The notes beneath the pieces were generated by a model, which worked only from the letters and a program-made list of their open reading frames with translations, did not search any database and was not told the origin of the DNA. Shown here piece by piece: positions 25,472 to 35,087 of a DNA stretch of 44,961 nucleotides. The stretch is from Akkermansia muciniphila (GTDB lineage Bacteria > Verrucomicrobiota > Verrucomicrobiia > Verrucomicrobiales > Verrucomicrobiaceae), in assembly GCA_945882215.1 (NCBI GenBank), contig CAMCWM010000019.1, positions 1-44,961 on the forward strand, in the 5' to 3' direction. The translations under genes were made by a program, and so were the position numbers. Every line of letters begins with the position of its first letter. The first letter of the stretch is position 1.

Positions 25472-28387
25472 ATGCGCCCCCTGCTTTTCCTTTGCCTTGC
25501 CGCCACCGCCGTTCTTGCCCAGACGGAGGCGGATTTCATCACAAACGCCCGCCAGCTCACGTTTGAGGGCAAAAGATCGGGTGAGGGCTACTTTAATGCC
25601 GATGGCACGAAGATGATCTTCCAGTCCGAGCGCGAGGAGGGGAATCCGTTTTATCAAATCTACCTGATGGACCTCGAAACGGGCGATCAGGAGCGCATTT
25701 CGCCCGGCATGGGCAAGACGACCTGCGCGTGGATTCACCCCGATGGCAAGCGCGTGCTCTTTGCGAGCACGCACACCGATCCTGAGTCAAAAAAACTTCA
25801 GCAGGCCGAGTATGACGAGCGCAAGAACGCCAAGGTGCGCAAATACTCGTGGGACTATGACGAGCACTATGACATCTGGGAATACACGCTGGCCGACAAG
25901 AAGCTCAAGAACCTCACGAACACCCGTGGCTACGATGCGGAAGGCGGCTGGTCGCCCGATGGCAAAAAGATCGTCTTCGCCAGCAATCGCCATGCCTATG
26001 AAGCCAAACTGAGCAAGGAGGACGCAGAGCGGCTCAAGATCGACAAGCAGTACTTCATGGAGATCTACACCGCCGATGCCGACGGTTCGAACGTGAAGCG
26101 CTTGACCGAAGTGCCCGGCTACGACGGCGGACCATTCTTCAGTGCCGATGGCAAACGCATCTGTTGGCGTCGTTTCACCCCGAAGGGCGATGTGGCGGAG
26201 GTCTGGACGATGAACGCCAACGGCAGCGACCAACGTGCCATCACCAAGCTCGGCGCAATGAGCTGGGCACCGTATTTTCACCCGAGCGGCGAGTATTTGA
26301 TCTTCACCACCAATCTGCAGGGTTTCGCCAACTTTGAGCTCTACATCGTCGATGCCGCCGGCAAGCACGCGCCCGTCCGCGTGACCACGACGGACGGTTT
26401 CGACGGTCTGCCGGTCTTCACACCCGATGGCAAAAAGCTCGCGTGGACCAGTGGAAGGTCATCGGGCGGCCAATCGCAGATTTACATGGCGGATTGGGAT
26501 CACGATCATGCGCGGGTGGCGCTGGAGCTGGGTCAAGAGGTCAAGATCGTCAAGGAGGTCAAGACGCCTGACTTTGCGCAGACTGCCGCTGACATTCGCG
26601 ATGCCGATCTCAGGCAACACATCACCTATCTCGCTTCCGACGAACTCGGTGGCCGTCTCACCGGCACAGAGGGTGAAAAGCTCGCCACGCAATACTTCGC
26701 CGATGTCAGCAAGCAGATCGGTCTCGCGCCCTTTGGCGATGACGACACCTATTTCGACAACTTTGACTTCACCGCCGGCGTCGCGCTCGGCGAAGGCAAC
26801 ACCTTGACCTATCTTGACCAATCCTTGACCGCGGACCAAGACTGGAAGCCCCTCTCCTTTTCCCAAAACGGCGAAGTCAAAGCCGCCAACATCGTTTTCG
26901 CCGGTTACGGCATCGAAACGCCCGAGGAAGCCACGGGCACCGATGGCAAGAAGATCGAAACCTACAGCAGCTACGCGCATCTCGAGGTGAAGGACAAATG
27001 GGTGCTCGTGTTCCGTTACTTGCCGGAAGGCATCACGCAAGAGCGGCGCAACGAACTCAGCCGTTACTCCAGCCTGCGATACAAGGCGCTCACGGCTCGG
27101 CAGAAGGGTGCTCGCGGCTTGATCGTCGTGAGCGGACCGAACTCCAAAGTGGTGCAGCAGCTCGCGCCGATGACGTTTGATGCCTCCCTGGCCACCAGCG
27201 GCATCGCGGCGATCAGCGTGACGGATGCGTTGGGCGACAAGTTGCTCGCAGGCACGGGCAAGAAGCTCAAGGAACTTCAGGATAAGCTCGATACAGGCGA
27301 TCTCATGGGCGGCATTGACTGCAAAGGCACGCTCGCGGCGAACATTGTCATCCAGCAGGAGAAGAAAAAGGGCCGCAACGTGCTCGCGGTGCTGCCTTTT
27401 GGCGAAAAGCCTGATCCACACGTCGCGCCGCTCATTGTCGGCGCGCACATCGACCACCTCGGCAGCAGCGGCGGCTCGAACTCGCGTGCGAAGGGCGATG
27501 AGGTGAACAAAATCCACCACGGAGCCGATGACAACGCCAGCGGCGTCGGTGGCGTGCTCGAAATCGCCCAGTGGCTGGCCGATTTGAAGAAGCAGGGCAA
27601 GCTCACGCTCAAGCGCGACATCATCTTCGCCGCGTGGAGCGGCGAGGAACTGGGATTGCTCGGCAGCAACCACTTCGTCGAAGCCTACGCGAAGATGATC
27701 AAAGGCGATCCGAACGCGAAGCTTACCGGGATGTTCGCCGCGTGCCTGAACATGGACATGATCGGCCGCTTCCAGAAAGCTCTCGTGCTTCAAGGCCTCG
27801 GCAGCAGCTCGCTGTGGGCGAAGGAGATCGAAAAACGCAACGCGCCCATCGGTCTGCCGATCACGACACAAAAGGATGCGCACCTGCCGACGGACAGCAC
27901 CGCGTTCTATTTGAAAGGCATTCCCTCACTGAACGCCTTCACCGGCTCGCATGCTGATTACCACATGCCCAGCGACACCGCCGACAAGATCGACTACCCC
28001 AACGCCGCGAAGATCACCAAGCTCATGGGCCTCATCGCCCGTGGCATCGCCACCACCGATCCCGCGCCCGATTACGTCGCTATGGAGGCTCCAAAAAACC
28101 AAGGCGCGCGCACCGGCCTTCGCGCCTACCTCGGCACCATCCCCGACTACGCCCAAGGCGATACCAAAGGTGTCAAACTCAGCGGCGTCTCCCCCATCGG
28201 CCCCGCTGCCAAAGCGGGCGTCAAAGCGGGCGACATCATCATCAAGCTCGGCGGCAAGGAGATTGCGAACATCTACGACTACACTTATGTGATGGGCGAT
28301 TTGAAGATCGGCAAGGAGACGACGATCACCGTTCAACGTGAAGGCAAGAGCGTTGATTTGAAGATCATGCCGGGTTCGCGGGATTGA
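25472..28387 (+). CDS. Exported TolB-like/M28 zinc peptidase with PDZ domain
   Basis: This is a 971-residue exported protein from the ATG at 25472, which begins a good signal peptide (MRPLLFLCLAATAVLAQ). A frame opening at 25379 would bury it. Order: a TolB/WD40-like propeller (about 20-370, units such as GWSPDGKKIVFASNRHA and PVFTPDGKKLAWTSG), a protease-associated insert (about 470-590), an M28 aminopeptidase core, and a C-terminal PDZ domain (about 880-970, GPAAKAGVKAGDIIIKLGG). The zinc ligands and acid are visible: His659 (GAHIDHLG), Asp687 (GADDNASG), Glu725-Glu726 (SGEELGLLGS), Asp in NMDMIGR and His831 (DYHMPSDT). M28 enzymes remove N-terminal amino acids from peptides in the periplasm or outside. 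A single chain with a TolB propeller, M28 and PDZ is a large member of the family. Confidence 0.93.
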   Translation: MRPLLFLCLAATAVLAQTEADFITNARQLTFEGKRSGEGYFNADGTKMIFQSEREEGNPFYQIYLMDLETGDQERISPGMGKTTCAWIHPDGKRVLFASTHTDPESKKLQQAEYDERKNAKVRKYSWDYDEHYDIWEYTLADKKLKNLTNTRGYDAEGGWSPDGKKIVFASNRHAYEAKLSKEDAERLKIDKQYFMEIYTADADGSNVKRLTEVPGYDGGPFFSADGKRICWRRFTPKGDVAEVWTMNANGSDQRAITKLGAMSWAPYFHPSGEYLIFTTNLQGFANFELYIVDAAGKHAPVRVTTTDGFDGLPVFTPDGKKLAWTSGRSSGGQSQIYMADWDHDHARVALELGQEVKIVKEVKTPDFAQTAADIRDADLRQHITYLASDELGGRLTGTEGEKLATQYFADVSKQIGLAPFGDDDTYFDNFDFTAGVALGEGNTLTYLDQSLTADQDWKPLSFSQNGEVKAANIVFAGYGIETPEEATGTDGKKIETYSSYAHLEVKDKWVLVFRYLPEGITQERRNELSRYSSLRYKALTARQKGARGLIVVSGPNSKVVQQLAPMTFDASLATSGIAAISVTDALGDKLLAGTGKKLKELQDKLDTGDLMGGIDCKGTLAANIVIQQEKKKGRNVLAVLPFGEKPDPHVAPLIVGAHIDHLGSSGGSNSRAKGDEVNKIHHGADDNASGVGGVLEIAQWLADLKKQGKLTLKRDIIFAAWSGEELGLLGSNHFVEAYAKMIKGDPNAKLTGMFAACLNMDMIGRFQKALVLQGLGSSSLWAKEIEKRNAPIGLPITTQKDAHLPTDSTAFYLKGIPSLNAFTGSHADYHMPSDTADKIDYPNAAKITKLMGLIARGIATTDPAPDYVAMEAPKNQGARTGLRAYLGTIPDYAQGDTKGVKLSGVSPIGPAAKAGVKAGDIIIKLGGKEIANIYDYTYVMGDLKIGKETTITVQREGKSVDLKIMPGSRD

Positions 28388-29917
28388 TCACGGCCTGAAC
28401 ATGAACTCCGTCGTGTTCAGCAGTGCCCATGCGATGTCTTGAACTGGTGCCGCATGGCGTGAGATCGCCGCCCGTTCATTTGCCGAAGGTTCGCGGCCCA
28501 GCAGTTCCAAGAACAAATCTTCAGCGTTTCCCGCTTTAGAAGCTGTTTGGGCGGTTGGTTCGCCATTCATCATGAAACGAACAAGCTCATGTGAGATGGG
28601 TGCCAGGCTCTCGTCCGTCCATTCGCGCGTGCCACGGCCCAGCATGCGCAGCGGGTGGCCTTGGAGCGGGACCTGGGGCAGTTGGGCGTCGGTTTCACCG
28701 GTCAATGTTTTCCAGATGACTTCGGCGGGCAGGCGGCGGATTTGCGGAGCAGGCGCGAGGTAGCAGCCGTTCCAGTCCGTGTTGTAGTCGATGCCGGAGC
28801 GCTGGTAGGCGTTGGTGCGCGCCAGGATGCGCTGGAATTCGCCGATGCGGCCGCCGCAGCGAATGAATTCTTCGATGAGCACCTTGGTGGCCTGGGAAAA
28901 ATCGCCGGGCTCGTTGATGCTCATGCCGATCCAGGTAGGGCCGCCGCGTGGTGATGCGTTGAAGCAGTCCCTGTTGTAGTGATTGGGTGGCGGGTTCCGA
29001 AAGTCGTGCCAAGGAGGCGCGTCGTCCACTCCACCCACCATGTGGTCCACCATCTGGCCTGGCATGCCGAACAGTCTGCTCCACACGCGCAGGGAGGCTA
29101 CCAGGGCGTAGCGTCTGCACTGCTCGTCAGCGACAATCCACTTAGCCACTTGTGCGAGCCGGTCTTCGTCATCTCGGAGGTCTTGCCAATAACGATCCAG
29201 CCGCAGCAGCGTTGGCTGGACCGCATCACCGGGTTTGCCATCGGCGTATTTGTAATCTCTGGGTAACAGCATCTCGTTCTTGCCTGCGAAACAAGCCGCA
29301 AACGCATAGCACTCGCGCTGGGTGTGATCGTTGAACGGATGATCGTGGCACATGGCACAGTAGATATCCTCGCCCAGAACGGTGTAGGCCGTCTCCACGC
29401 TGGTGCGCATGGCATTGCCGCCATCCCGCTGACGCATCCGTCCGCCGCCAATCATGTAATCAATGACTTCTGCATACGGGCGATCTTCGGCTGCCGCTTG
29501 CCGCAGCCACGCGATGTCTTCGGCATCATCCTTCACGCGAAATGCCTCCGCCAGCATGCGGAAGCGAGCTTCGGCGGCTCCTGGTTCGCCTGCGAGGGCA
29601 TCGGTGAGTTTGGCTCGTTTGCCGGACGACTTGTCTGCCGTGAATGCACGCACCTCATCCGGCCGTGGCAGTCTTCCCGCCAGATCAATGCACGCACGGC
29701 GCAGGAAGGTAGTGTCATCAGCCATTGGCGGCAGTGGTGGGCAATTGATCTTCTGCAACTGCGGCAACACCATCTCATAATCATGCATTAGCGCCATATC
29801 CACGCGTGACGAGGCTTCCAGGAGAGGATCTGCCGCTGATGGTGTCGGGTTCGTCACTGCCTTGTCGGGCGAACAGGCTGACAGTGTCAGGACGCAAAGC
29901 AGCACATGGGGTCTCAT
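28388..29917 (-). CDS. DUF1549 lipoprotein, tandem copy A
   Basis: This is a 509-residue lipoprotein (LTLSAC, Cys15) of the DUF1549 family. The DUF1549 part starts with [22 protein letters not shown] and carries a CAMCH heme-type motif (Cys187, Cys190, His191). A DUF1553-like C-terminal part includes [22 protein letters not shown] and a closing [17 protein letters not shown]. Unlike the 4648 gene, it lacks the N-terminal CX4CH segment and Ig-like domain and is not followed by a DUF1501 gene. Copy B at 29985 is a close paralog with the same tail. The stop codon abuts the stop of the convergent M28 gene. The reaction is unknown; it is probably a membrane-anchored periplasmic redox protein. Confidence 0.9.
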   Translation of the reverse strand: MRPHVLLCVLTLSACSPDKAVTNPTPSAADPLLEASSRVDMALMHDYEMVLPQLQKINCPPLPPMADDTTFLRRACIDLAGRLPRPDEVRAFTADKSSGKRAKLTDALAGEPGAAEARFRMLAEAFRVKDDAEDIAWLRQAAAEDRPYAEVIDYMIGGGRMRQRDGGNAMRTSVETAYTVLGEDIYCAMCHDHPFNDHTQRECYAFAACFAGKNEMLLPRDYKYADGKPGDAVQPTLLRLDRYWQDLRDDEDRLAQVAKWIVADEQCRRYALVASLRVWSRLFGMPGQMVDHMVGGVDDAPPWHDFRNPPPNHYNRDCFNASPRGGPTWIGMSINEPGDFSQATKVLIEEFIRCGGRIGEFQRILARTNAYQRSGIDYNTDWNGCYLAPAPQIRRLPAEVIWKTLTGETDAQLPQVPLQGHPLRMLGRGTREWTDESLAPISHELVRFMMNGEPTAQTASKAGNAEDLFLELLGREPSANERAAISRHAAPVQDIAWALLNTTEFMFRP

Positions 29918-29942
29918 GCTACTTGCAACGAATCACGCGGTT

Positions 29943-29953
29943 GCTTCTTAGAT
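29943..29953 (-). promoter_or_regulatory. Conserved leader motif of DUF1549 copy A
   Basis: On the minus strand, ATCTAAGAAGC occurs with its near end 26 bases upstream of the ATG. A second shared block, CGTTGCA, lies closer to the start. The same two blocks at the same distances precede copy B (31549-31559). Conservation of spacing and sequence in otherwise diverged DNA suggests a promoter or binding site carried along in the duplication. The regulator is not known. Confidence 0.45.
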
Positions 29954-29984
29954 CAAGAGGCCGGTGATGGATCGGCAATCGATA

Positions 29985-31523
29985 TCACGGCCTGAACATG
30001 AACTCCTTCGTGTTCAGCAGTGCCCAGGCGATGTCTTGCGCTGCGGTTTGCGGAGATTCGTTTTGATGCTGCTGGGCAATGGCTTTTTCCATGCCGTTGG
30101 GCAGGCGACCGAGGATGGAGACGAACAAATCATCGACGCTAATGCCCGCAGGCTCGGCAGCGACGGCATTTTCGATGTCCGGGCTGTTGAGCATGAAGCG
30201 GACGAGTTCATGCGAGACGGGCGTCGTGCTTTCGTCCATCCATTCGCGCGTGCCGCGTCCCAGCATGCGCAGCGGATGCTCGAAGGGCGGCACCTGGGGA
30301 AGTTGAGCGCTTTTTTCGACGGAAAGCACGCCCCAGATGACTTCGGCGGGCAGGCGGCGGATTTGCGGTGCGGGCACCAGATAGCCGCCGTTCCAATGCT
30401 TGGTGAAATCGAATCCTGCACGGTTGTAGGCGTTCGTGCGGGCAAGGATGCGCTGGAATTCACCGATGCGGCAGCCGCAGCGGCGGAACTCATCACCGAG
30501 CGCTTGCACCGCTGGAGAGTAACTGACGCCACCGACATCGAAGTCCATGCCGACCCAGGTGGCGCGGTCGCGGTGGGGTGTGCCGAAACAACTTCTGCTG
30601 ATCGCCTTGGGATCCGGCGTGGCATAGACCTCATTCCACGATGGCGCAGGATCGACGCCACCGATGGTGTGGTCGATATAAAGGCCCGGCGTGCCAAACA
30701 GGCTGCGCCACATCCGCAAGGCGGCCACGGCGGCAAAGCGGTGGCTGCTCTCAGTGGTGATCCATTGGGCCACCTGCATGCGCAGATCTTTGCCAGCTTT
30801 CAATGCGGGCGCTTTTTCACGGGTCAGATTCAGCAGCCGGGGCTTCACCACTTCTCCTGGCTCGCCACCGCGATACCGGTAATCTCTCGGCAAGCGCAGT
30901 TCGCCATTGGTGAGAAAACACGCGGCGAATTCATAGCTCTGCATCTGCGTGTGGTCGTTGAAGGCACTATCGTGGCACAGCGCGCAGTGCAGATCCTCGC
31001 CGAGAACAGCGAAGGCCACCTCCGCGCCCGTGCGCAAGGCGTTGCCCTCGTCGCGCTGGCTGAGATGGCCTTCACCGATCAGGTAGCTCAAGATTTGATC
31101 AAACGGCCGGTCATCCGCCGCTGCCTGACGCAGCCAGGCGATCATACCCGTGTCATCTTTGATGCGAAACGCCTCAGCCAGCATGCGGAACCGCGTCTCC
31201 GCAGCTCCAGGTTCTTTCACCAGCCCATCGGTGAGACGGGCCCGTTTGTCAGGGGACTGATCCGCGAGAAACGTGCGCGCTTCATCCGCGCGCGGCAGCC
31301 TTCCGGCGATGTCGATGCAGGCCCGACGCAGAAACATCGCATCATCAGCCCATGGCAGGACGGGCGGTGGTTGCGGCGTGGGACGGTATTTCCGCTGCTG
31401 AGTCTGAAACCGTTGATAATCGCTGACCAAGGCCGCATCGACGCGTCCGGCGGCCTGCTGCACGGTGTCGGCGAGTGTCGATGAGCCAATCCCCAAAAGA
31501 AGCCAGCAGAGCAGGTGTTTCAT
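29985..31523 (-). CDS. DUF1549 exported protein, tandem copy B
   Basis: This is a 512-residue paralog of the neighbouring copy A and shares its whole layout: [25 protein letters not shown] (Cys180, Cys183, His184), [24 protein letters not shown], and a closing [17 protein letters not shown]. It has a conventional signal peptide ([19 protein letters not shown]) rather than a convincing lipobox. Copy A has the lipobox, so the two may differ in anchoring. The 67-base gap to copy A contains the copy A leader. Together they look like a tandem duplication with later divergence. The substrate is unknown. Confidence 0.9.
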   Translation of the reverse strand: MKHLLCWLLLGIGSSTLADTVQQAAGRVDAALVSDYQRFQTQQRKYRPTPQPPPVLPWADDAMFLRRACIDIAGRLPRADEARTFLADQSPDKRARLTDGLVKEPGAAETRFRMLAEAFRIKDDTGMIAWLRQAAADDRPFDQILSYLIGEGHLSQRDEGNALRTGAEVAFAVLGEDLHCALCHDSAFNDHTQMQSYEFAACFLTNGELRLPRDYRYRGGEPGEVVKPRLLNLTREKAPALKAGKDLRMQVAQWITTESSHRFAAVAALRMWRSLFGTPGLYIDHTIGGVDPAPSWNEVYATPDPKAISRSCFGTPHRDRATWVGMDFDVGGVSYSPAVQALGDEFRRCGCRIGEFQRILARTNAYNRAGFDFTKHWNGGYLVPAPQIRRLPAEVIWGVLSVEKSAQLPQVPPFEHPLRMLGRGTREWMDESTTPVSHELVRFMLNSPDIENAVAAEPAGISVDDLFVSILGRLPNGMEKAIAQQHQNESPQTAAQDIAWALLNTKEFMFRP

Positions 31524-31548
31524 GCGGGCTGCAACGGTTCACAACGTG

Positions 31549-31559
31549 GCTTCTTAGAT
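31549..31559 (-). promoter_or_regulatory. Conserved leader motif of DUF1549 copy B
   Basis: ATCTAAGAAGC sits on the minus strand 26 bases upstream of the ATG at 31523, the same distance as in copy A. CGTTGCA is also conserved between the motif and the start. The 103-base region to purD on the other strand must also contain the purD promoter. Confidence 0.45.
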
Positions 31560-31626
31560 TGAGCCTGCGTTTGTCGATGTTCCACAGGCTTGCGCTCGTG
31601 TCCCGGCGCGCTAAGGAACGCGTCCC

Positions 31627-32877
31627 ATGAAAATCCTCGTTACAGGCAAAGGCGGACGCGAACATGCACTCATTACGGCGCTCAGCGAGTCGCCGCAGAA
31701 GCATGAGCTGTTCGCGTATCCGGGCAGCGATGCCATCGAGGCGCTGGCGACACGGGTGGATGTGGCAGGATTGCCGGAATTGATCGCGTGGATGACGCAG
31801 AACAGCATCGACCTCTGTGTGGCGGGCGAGGAGGCGTGGCTGGTGAAGGATCGCGGCTTGTCGAATCTGTGCGCCGAGGCGGGGATTCCGTGCTGGGGCC
31901 CGAAGAAAGAGATCGCGCAGCTCGAGGCTTCGAAAACGTTCGCGAAGAAGTTTTTGCAGCGTCATGGCATCCCGACAGCCGATTTCACGATCTGCACGAA
32001 TGCGGCGGAGGCCAAGGCGGCGCTGACGGAGCTGCCCATCGTGCTGAAGTTCGACGGACTGGCTGCTGGCAAGGGCGTGGCGGTTTGCACGGACAAGGCG
32101 GAGGCGGAAGCATTCGTCGATGATGTGATGGAGAAGCGCTGCTTCGGCGCGGGCGATCTGTTGGTCGAAAAATGCCTCACCGGGCCGGAAATCTCCGTCT
32201 TCGCCTCGGTATGCGATGAGTCGTATCAAATCCTGATGCCTGCGCGTGACTACAAGCGCATTCGCGACAACGACCAAGGGCCAAACACCGGCGGCATGGG
32301 CGCGGTGGCATCGCTGGAGCTGGCGGAACCGGCGCTGATGCAGCGCATCGAGCGCGAGATCGTGCAGCCGACAGTGCAGGGCATCTTGAAGGATGGCTTG
32401 AAGTATCGCGGCTTCCTGTATTTCGGACTCATGCTCACGCCCACGGGGCCGCAGGTGATCGAGTACAACTGCCGCTTCGGCGATCCCGAAGCCGAGGCCG
32501 TGCTGCCGATGCTGCGCGGTGATTTTGCGACGTATGCGTTTGAGGCGGCGAAGGGGAATCTGAAGCCTGAGCTGATTCAGTTCGCACCCGGCTGGAGCAT
32601 CTGCGTGATCACCGCCAGTGCCGGTTATCCCGCGTCATCGCACAGCGGCGATGTGATCTCCGGTTTGGACGCGGTGAGCGTCGCGCGTGTGTATCACTGT
32701 GGCACGAAGCGGAATGCGGGGGGGCAGTTCGAGACGAACGGCGGGCGTGTGCTCGCGGTGGTGGCGCAAGGTGCGACGCGGATCGAAGCGCGGGAGAAGG
32801 CGTATGCCGAGAGCGTGAAGATCACGTTTGATGGCATGCAGCGACGCTCGGACATCGGGAAGATGCATTTTGAGTAA
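31627..32877 (+). CDS. purD: Phosphoribosylamine-glycine ligase
   Basis: This enzyme joins phosphoribosylamine to glycine with ATP, the second step of de novo purine synthesis, in the cytosol. The 416 residues are close to the normal length of about 425. The N-terminus has the ATP-grasp-family start MKILVTGKGGREHALITAL, followed by GPKKEIAQLEASKTFAKKF, the nucleotide-binding LKFDGLAAGKGVAV, and the signature RDNDQGPNTGGMGA. The end, YNCRFGDPEAEAVLP, holds the Mg-ligand region. An AAGGA lies about 10 bases before the ATG, one of the few clear ribosome binding sites in the window. The gene is not in a pur cluster here. It converges on a DUF362 gene with only 2 bases between the stops. Confidence 0.96.
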   Translation: MKILVTGKGGREHALITALSESPQKHELFAYPGSDAIEALATRVDVAGLPELIAWMTQNSIDLCVAGEEAWLVKDRGLSNLCAEAGIPCWGPKKEIAQLEASKTFAKKFLQRHGIPTADFTICTNAAEAKAALTELPIVLKFDGLAAGKGVAVCTDKAEAEAFVDDVMEKRCFGAGDLLVEKCLTGPEISVFASVCDESYQILMPARDYKRIRDNDQGPNTGGMGAVASLELAEPALMQRIEREIVQPTVQGILKDGLKYRGFLYFGLMLTPTGPQVIEYNCRFGDPEAEAVLPMLRGDFATYAFEAAKGNLKPELIQFAPGWSICVITASAGYPASSHSGDVISGLDAVSVARVYHCGTKRNAGGQFETNGGRVLAVVAQGATRIEAREKAYAESVKITFDGMQRRSDIGKMHFE

Positions 32878-32879
32878 CA

Positions 32880-34286
32880 CTACCGCGACTTCGCCAGCCG
32901 CTCATCACTCTCCAAATGCCCTGCCCAGCCGAAGTGGCAGCGGAATTCAAAACAGTGCTTCATTTGCTCGAAGGGGCCTGTCCATTCGGGCTTGTTGGAT
33001 GACACGGTGATGTCTGAAGGAGCGAAGCCGGTGATGGGGAGACGCTGGATGGCGAAGGCGTCGTTGAGGAGGCGGGTTTTTTTCCAGTTGAGGCCCATGA
33101 GCTGGGCGCTGACGCAATCGACGGCGACGGGATGGGTGCCAGCGAGGATGACGCCGCTTGCGACGGGATCGCAGGACATGGGGCCGTCGCCATCGCCGCC
33201 GATGATGCCATCGACGATGGTGAGGTAGCGCAGCGGCTTCTCGCGGCGCCTGCCGGTGCCGTCGAAGTAGAAGAAGCATTTGTGCAGATCGAGGATCATG
33301 CGCCAGGCGGTGTTGTTGCCGTGCCAGTTGCCGGAGCGGACGACTTCCTTGGTGTCGCCAAACACGACGCGGCCGAGTTTTTTGAGCGGGACGAAGAGCT
33401 TGGAGAGGAAGAGGCGGCCAAAGAGGATTTTCTTGGCGGTGCGCATGAGCGTGCCTTCGAGCGCGCGTTTGGCGGAGGATTCGGCGAATTGATCGCCGCC
33501 TTCGGCGGGTGTGCCTTCGGTGTGGCGTGGCAGCCAGTTCGTACGCGGCGTGGTGCCGACGAGATTTTTCAGCGCGACGGTGAGTCCGACTTTTTTGTGC
33601 GTCTTGAGCTTGGGGATGTTGATGAGCACGTCCGCATTCATCGGCGTGCGGCAGATGCGGTATTCGTGATGCGGATCGGTGTGCTGGCGGTTGGTGGTGG
33701 CGAAGTCGTAGCTGGCTCCGTAGAGCTTGCCGAGGCCGGGATGGCCGAGGAATTCGCTGTCCGCATCGAGATGGATATCCACCGCGCCGGACGGATCGCT
33801 GGGCAGTTCGCGTTTGGCGATGGTGACGCCGTCATCAATGGTCCACTCCTCGCAGCGCATGTCGAAGAGCAGGAAGGCGATGCCGGGGAACTCTTGCGTG
33901 AGATCGGTGATGAGATCATCGAGGCGATGCAGGCGGCGGATGGTGGCAAAAGATGAATCGCTCTGCGGCGCATCGCAGAGCGTGACGGAGCCACGGCCTT
34001 GCAGTTTGCCGGCGGCCCAGCGGGCCAATTCACGCACGACGGCGGGATGCGTGATGATGGTGAGCCAGCCGTTTTCGTCCTCGGGCTTGCTGGCGTTGTG
34101 TTCTTTGACCCAGTTCGGCTTGAGAACGACGCGGTCGCCGGGTTTGATGAAATCTCCGGGAAGCTCAAGAGCAGCGATGGCGGCTTCGATTTGCAGACGA
34201 AGGGCATCGGCGTCGTCATAGCCGGCCTTGCCGCTGAAAACGGAGACCTTGGGAGAACCGAACGAGGAAGGGGAGAGCGTGTTCAC
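32880..34286 (-). CDS. DUF362 protein
   Basis: This is a 468-residue protein of the DUF362 family. Family features include KPNWVKEHNA (55-64), a GSVTLCDAPQSD segment, MNADVLINIPKLKTHKKVGLTVALKNLVGT (about 217-246) and, near the end, GGDGDGPMSCDP and HPVAVDCVSAQLMG. The DUF362 fold is proposed to have redox or scaffold functions and is sometimes linked to Fe-S clusters, but here I see no CxxC array. No signal peptide is seen. No neighbour suggests a pathway. The start is at the ATG at 34286; the M23 gene on the other strand begins 71 bases upstream. Confidence 0.88.
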   Translation of the reverse strand: MNTLSPSSFGSPKVSVFSGKAGYDDADALRLQIEAAIAALELPGDFIKPGDRVVLKPNWVKEHNASKPEDENGWLTIITHPAVVRELARWAAGKLQGRGSVTLCDAPQSDSSFATIRRLHRLDDLITDLTQEFPGIAFLLFDMRCEEWTIDDGVTIAKRELPSDPSGAVDIHLDADSEFLGHPGLGKLYGASYDFATTNRQHTDPHHEYRICRTPMNADVLINIPKLKTHKKVGLTVALKNLVGTTPRTNWLPRHTEGTPAEGGDQFAESSAKRALEGTLMRTAKKILFGRLFLSKLFVPLKKLGRVVFGDTKEVVRSGNWHGNNTAWRMILDLHKCFFYFDGTGRRREKPLRYLTIVDGIIGGDGDGPMSCDPVASGVILAGTHPVAVDCVSAQLMGLNWKKTRLLNDAFAIQRLPITGFAPSDITVSSNKPEWTGPFEQMKHCFEFRCHFGWAGHLESDERLAKSR

Positions 34287-34356
34287 GAGGACGAGGCGTT
34301 ATTTACGGGCGAACGTTCCCTTTGCAACGCCATGTGCGCCGTTGATACGTCCGCGC

Positions 34357-35022
34357 ATGAAGAAAGCTGGGTGGATCGCCTGCATGCTGCTGGTGCTTGT
34401 CATGATCATGATGATCGTGTGGGAACTGCCATGGGCGGCCGTGCGGCCAAAGCCGCTCGATCCCGCGTTTGTGCGGCTGACGCCTCTGGAAACGGCCACG
34501 CTGCCGCTGGCGACACGGTTCGACATGCCGATGGGGTCCGAACACGGTGCCTTCACCTACAATGCGCGCGCGTTCCGCATCTCCCGGCACCTGGGCGATG
34601 ATTTGAACGGCATCGGTGGTCAGAATTCCGATCTGGGTGATCCAGTTTACGCGGCGGGAGCGGGACGCGTGGTTTATGCGGGCATACCACACGAATCGTG
34701 GGGAAGGATGATTCTCATCGCGCATCGCCTGCCAGAAGGAGATGAACTCGGCCCTGTGGTGCAGACGATGTATGCGCATCTGGAGTCGATCCGTGTGCGC
34801 ACAGGGCAGATCGTGCAGCGTGGCGATCCCATCGGCACGGTAGGGACTGCGGGCGGCAAGTATCTGGCGCATCTGCATTTTGAAGTGCGGGTGGGGCCTT
34901 ATGTGAATCCTGGTCAGGGATATGCTGACACGGCGCTGAACCGCGTCGCGCCGGAGCCGTTCATTCGAGCACGCCGGGGTGCCGATGCGGAAATTCTGAA
35001 TTTGGCGCCACAAAAAGACTGA
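34357..35022 (+). CDS. M23/LytM family peptidase, membrane-anchored
   Basis: This is a 221-residue protein from the ATG at 34357. The longer frame from 34228 would overlap the divergent DUF362 gene and bury the signal anchor, so it is rejected. Residues 1-22 (CMLLVLVMIMMIV...) are an N-terminal membrane anchor or signal. The LytM zinc site is complete: His78 and Asp82 (RHLGDDLNG), the catalytic His141 (MYAHLES) and His174 in HLHFEVR. M23 enzymes cut peptide cross-bridges of peptidoglycan. It is therefore a candidate wall hydrolase. Neighbours do not suggest a dedicated partner. Confidence 0.9.
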   Translation: MKKAGWIACMLLVLVMIMMIVWELPWAAVRPKPLDPAFVRLTPLETATLPLATRFDMPMGSEHGAFTYNARAFRISRHLGDDLNGIGGQNSDLGDPVYAAGAGRVVYAGIPHESWGRMILIAHRLPEGDELGPVVQTMYAHLESIRVRTGQIVQRGDPIGTVGTAGGKYLAHLHFEVRVGPYVNPGQGYADTALNRVAPEPFIRARRGADAEILNLAPQKD

Positions 35023-35087
35023 AAAACGCAAAAGATGAATTGAAGGAAGCCCATTTGAATCCGTCATTGTCGCCAGCCCTACTCCTC

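Noticed and set aside
26459..27883. 474-codon open frame on the minus strand inside the M28 gene
   Set aside because: The plus strand carries the full set of M28 zinc ligands; the minus frame is a composition artefact.
29964..31484. 506-codon open frame on the plus strand opposite DUF1549 copy B
   Set aside because: Copy B has the CALCH motif and a paralog; the plus frame has no recognisable domain.
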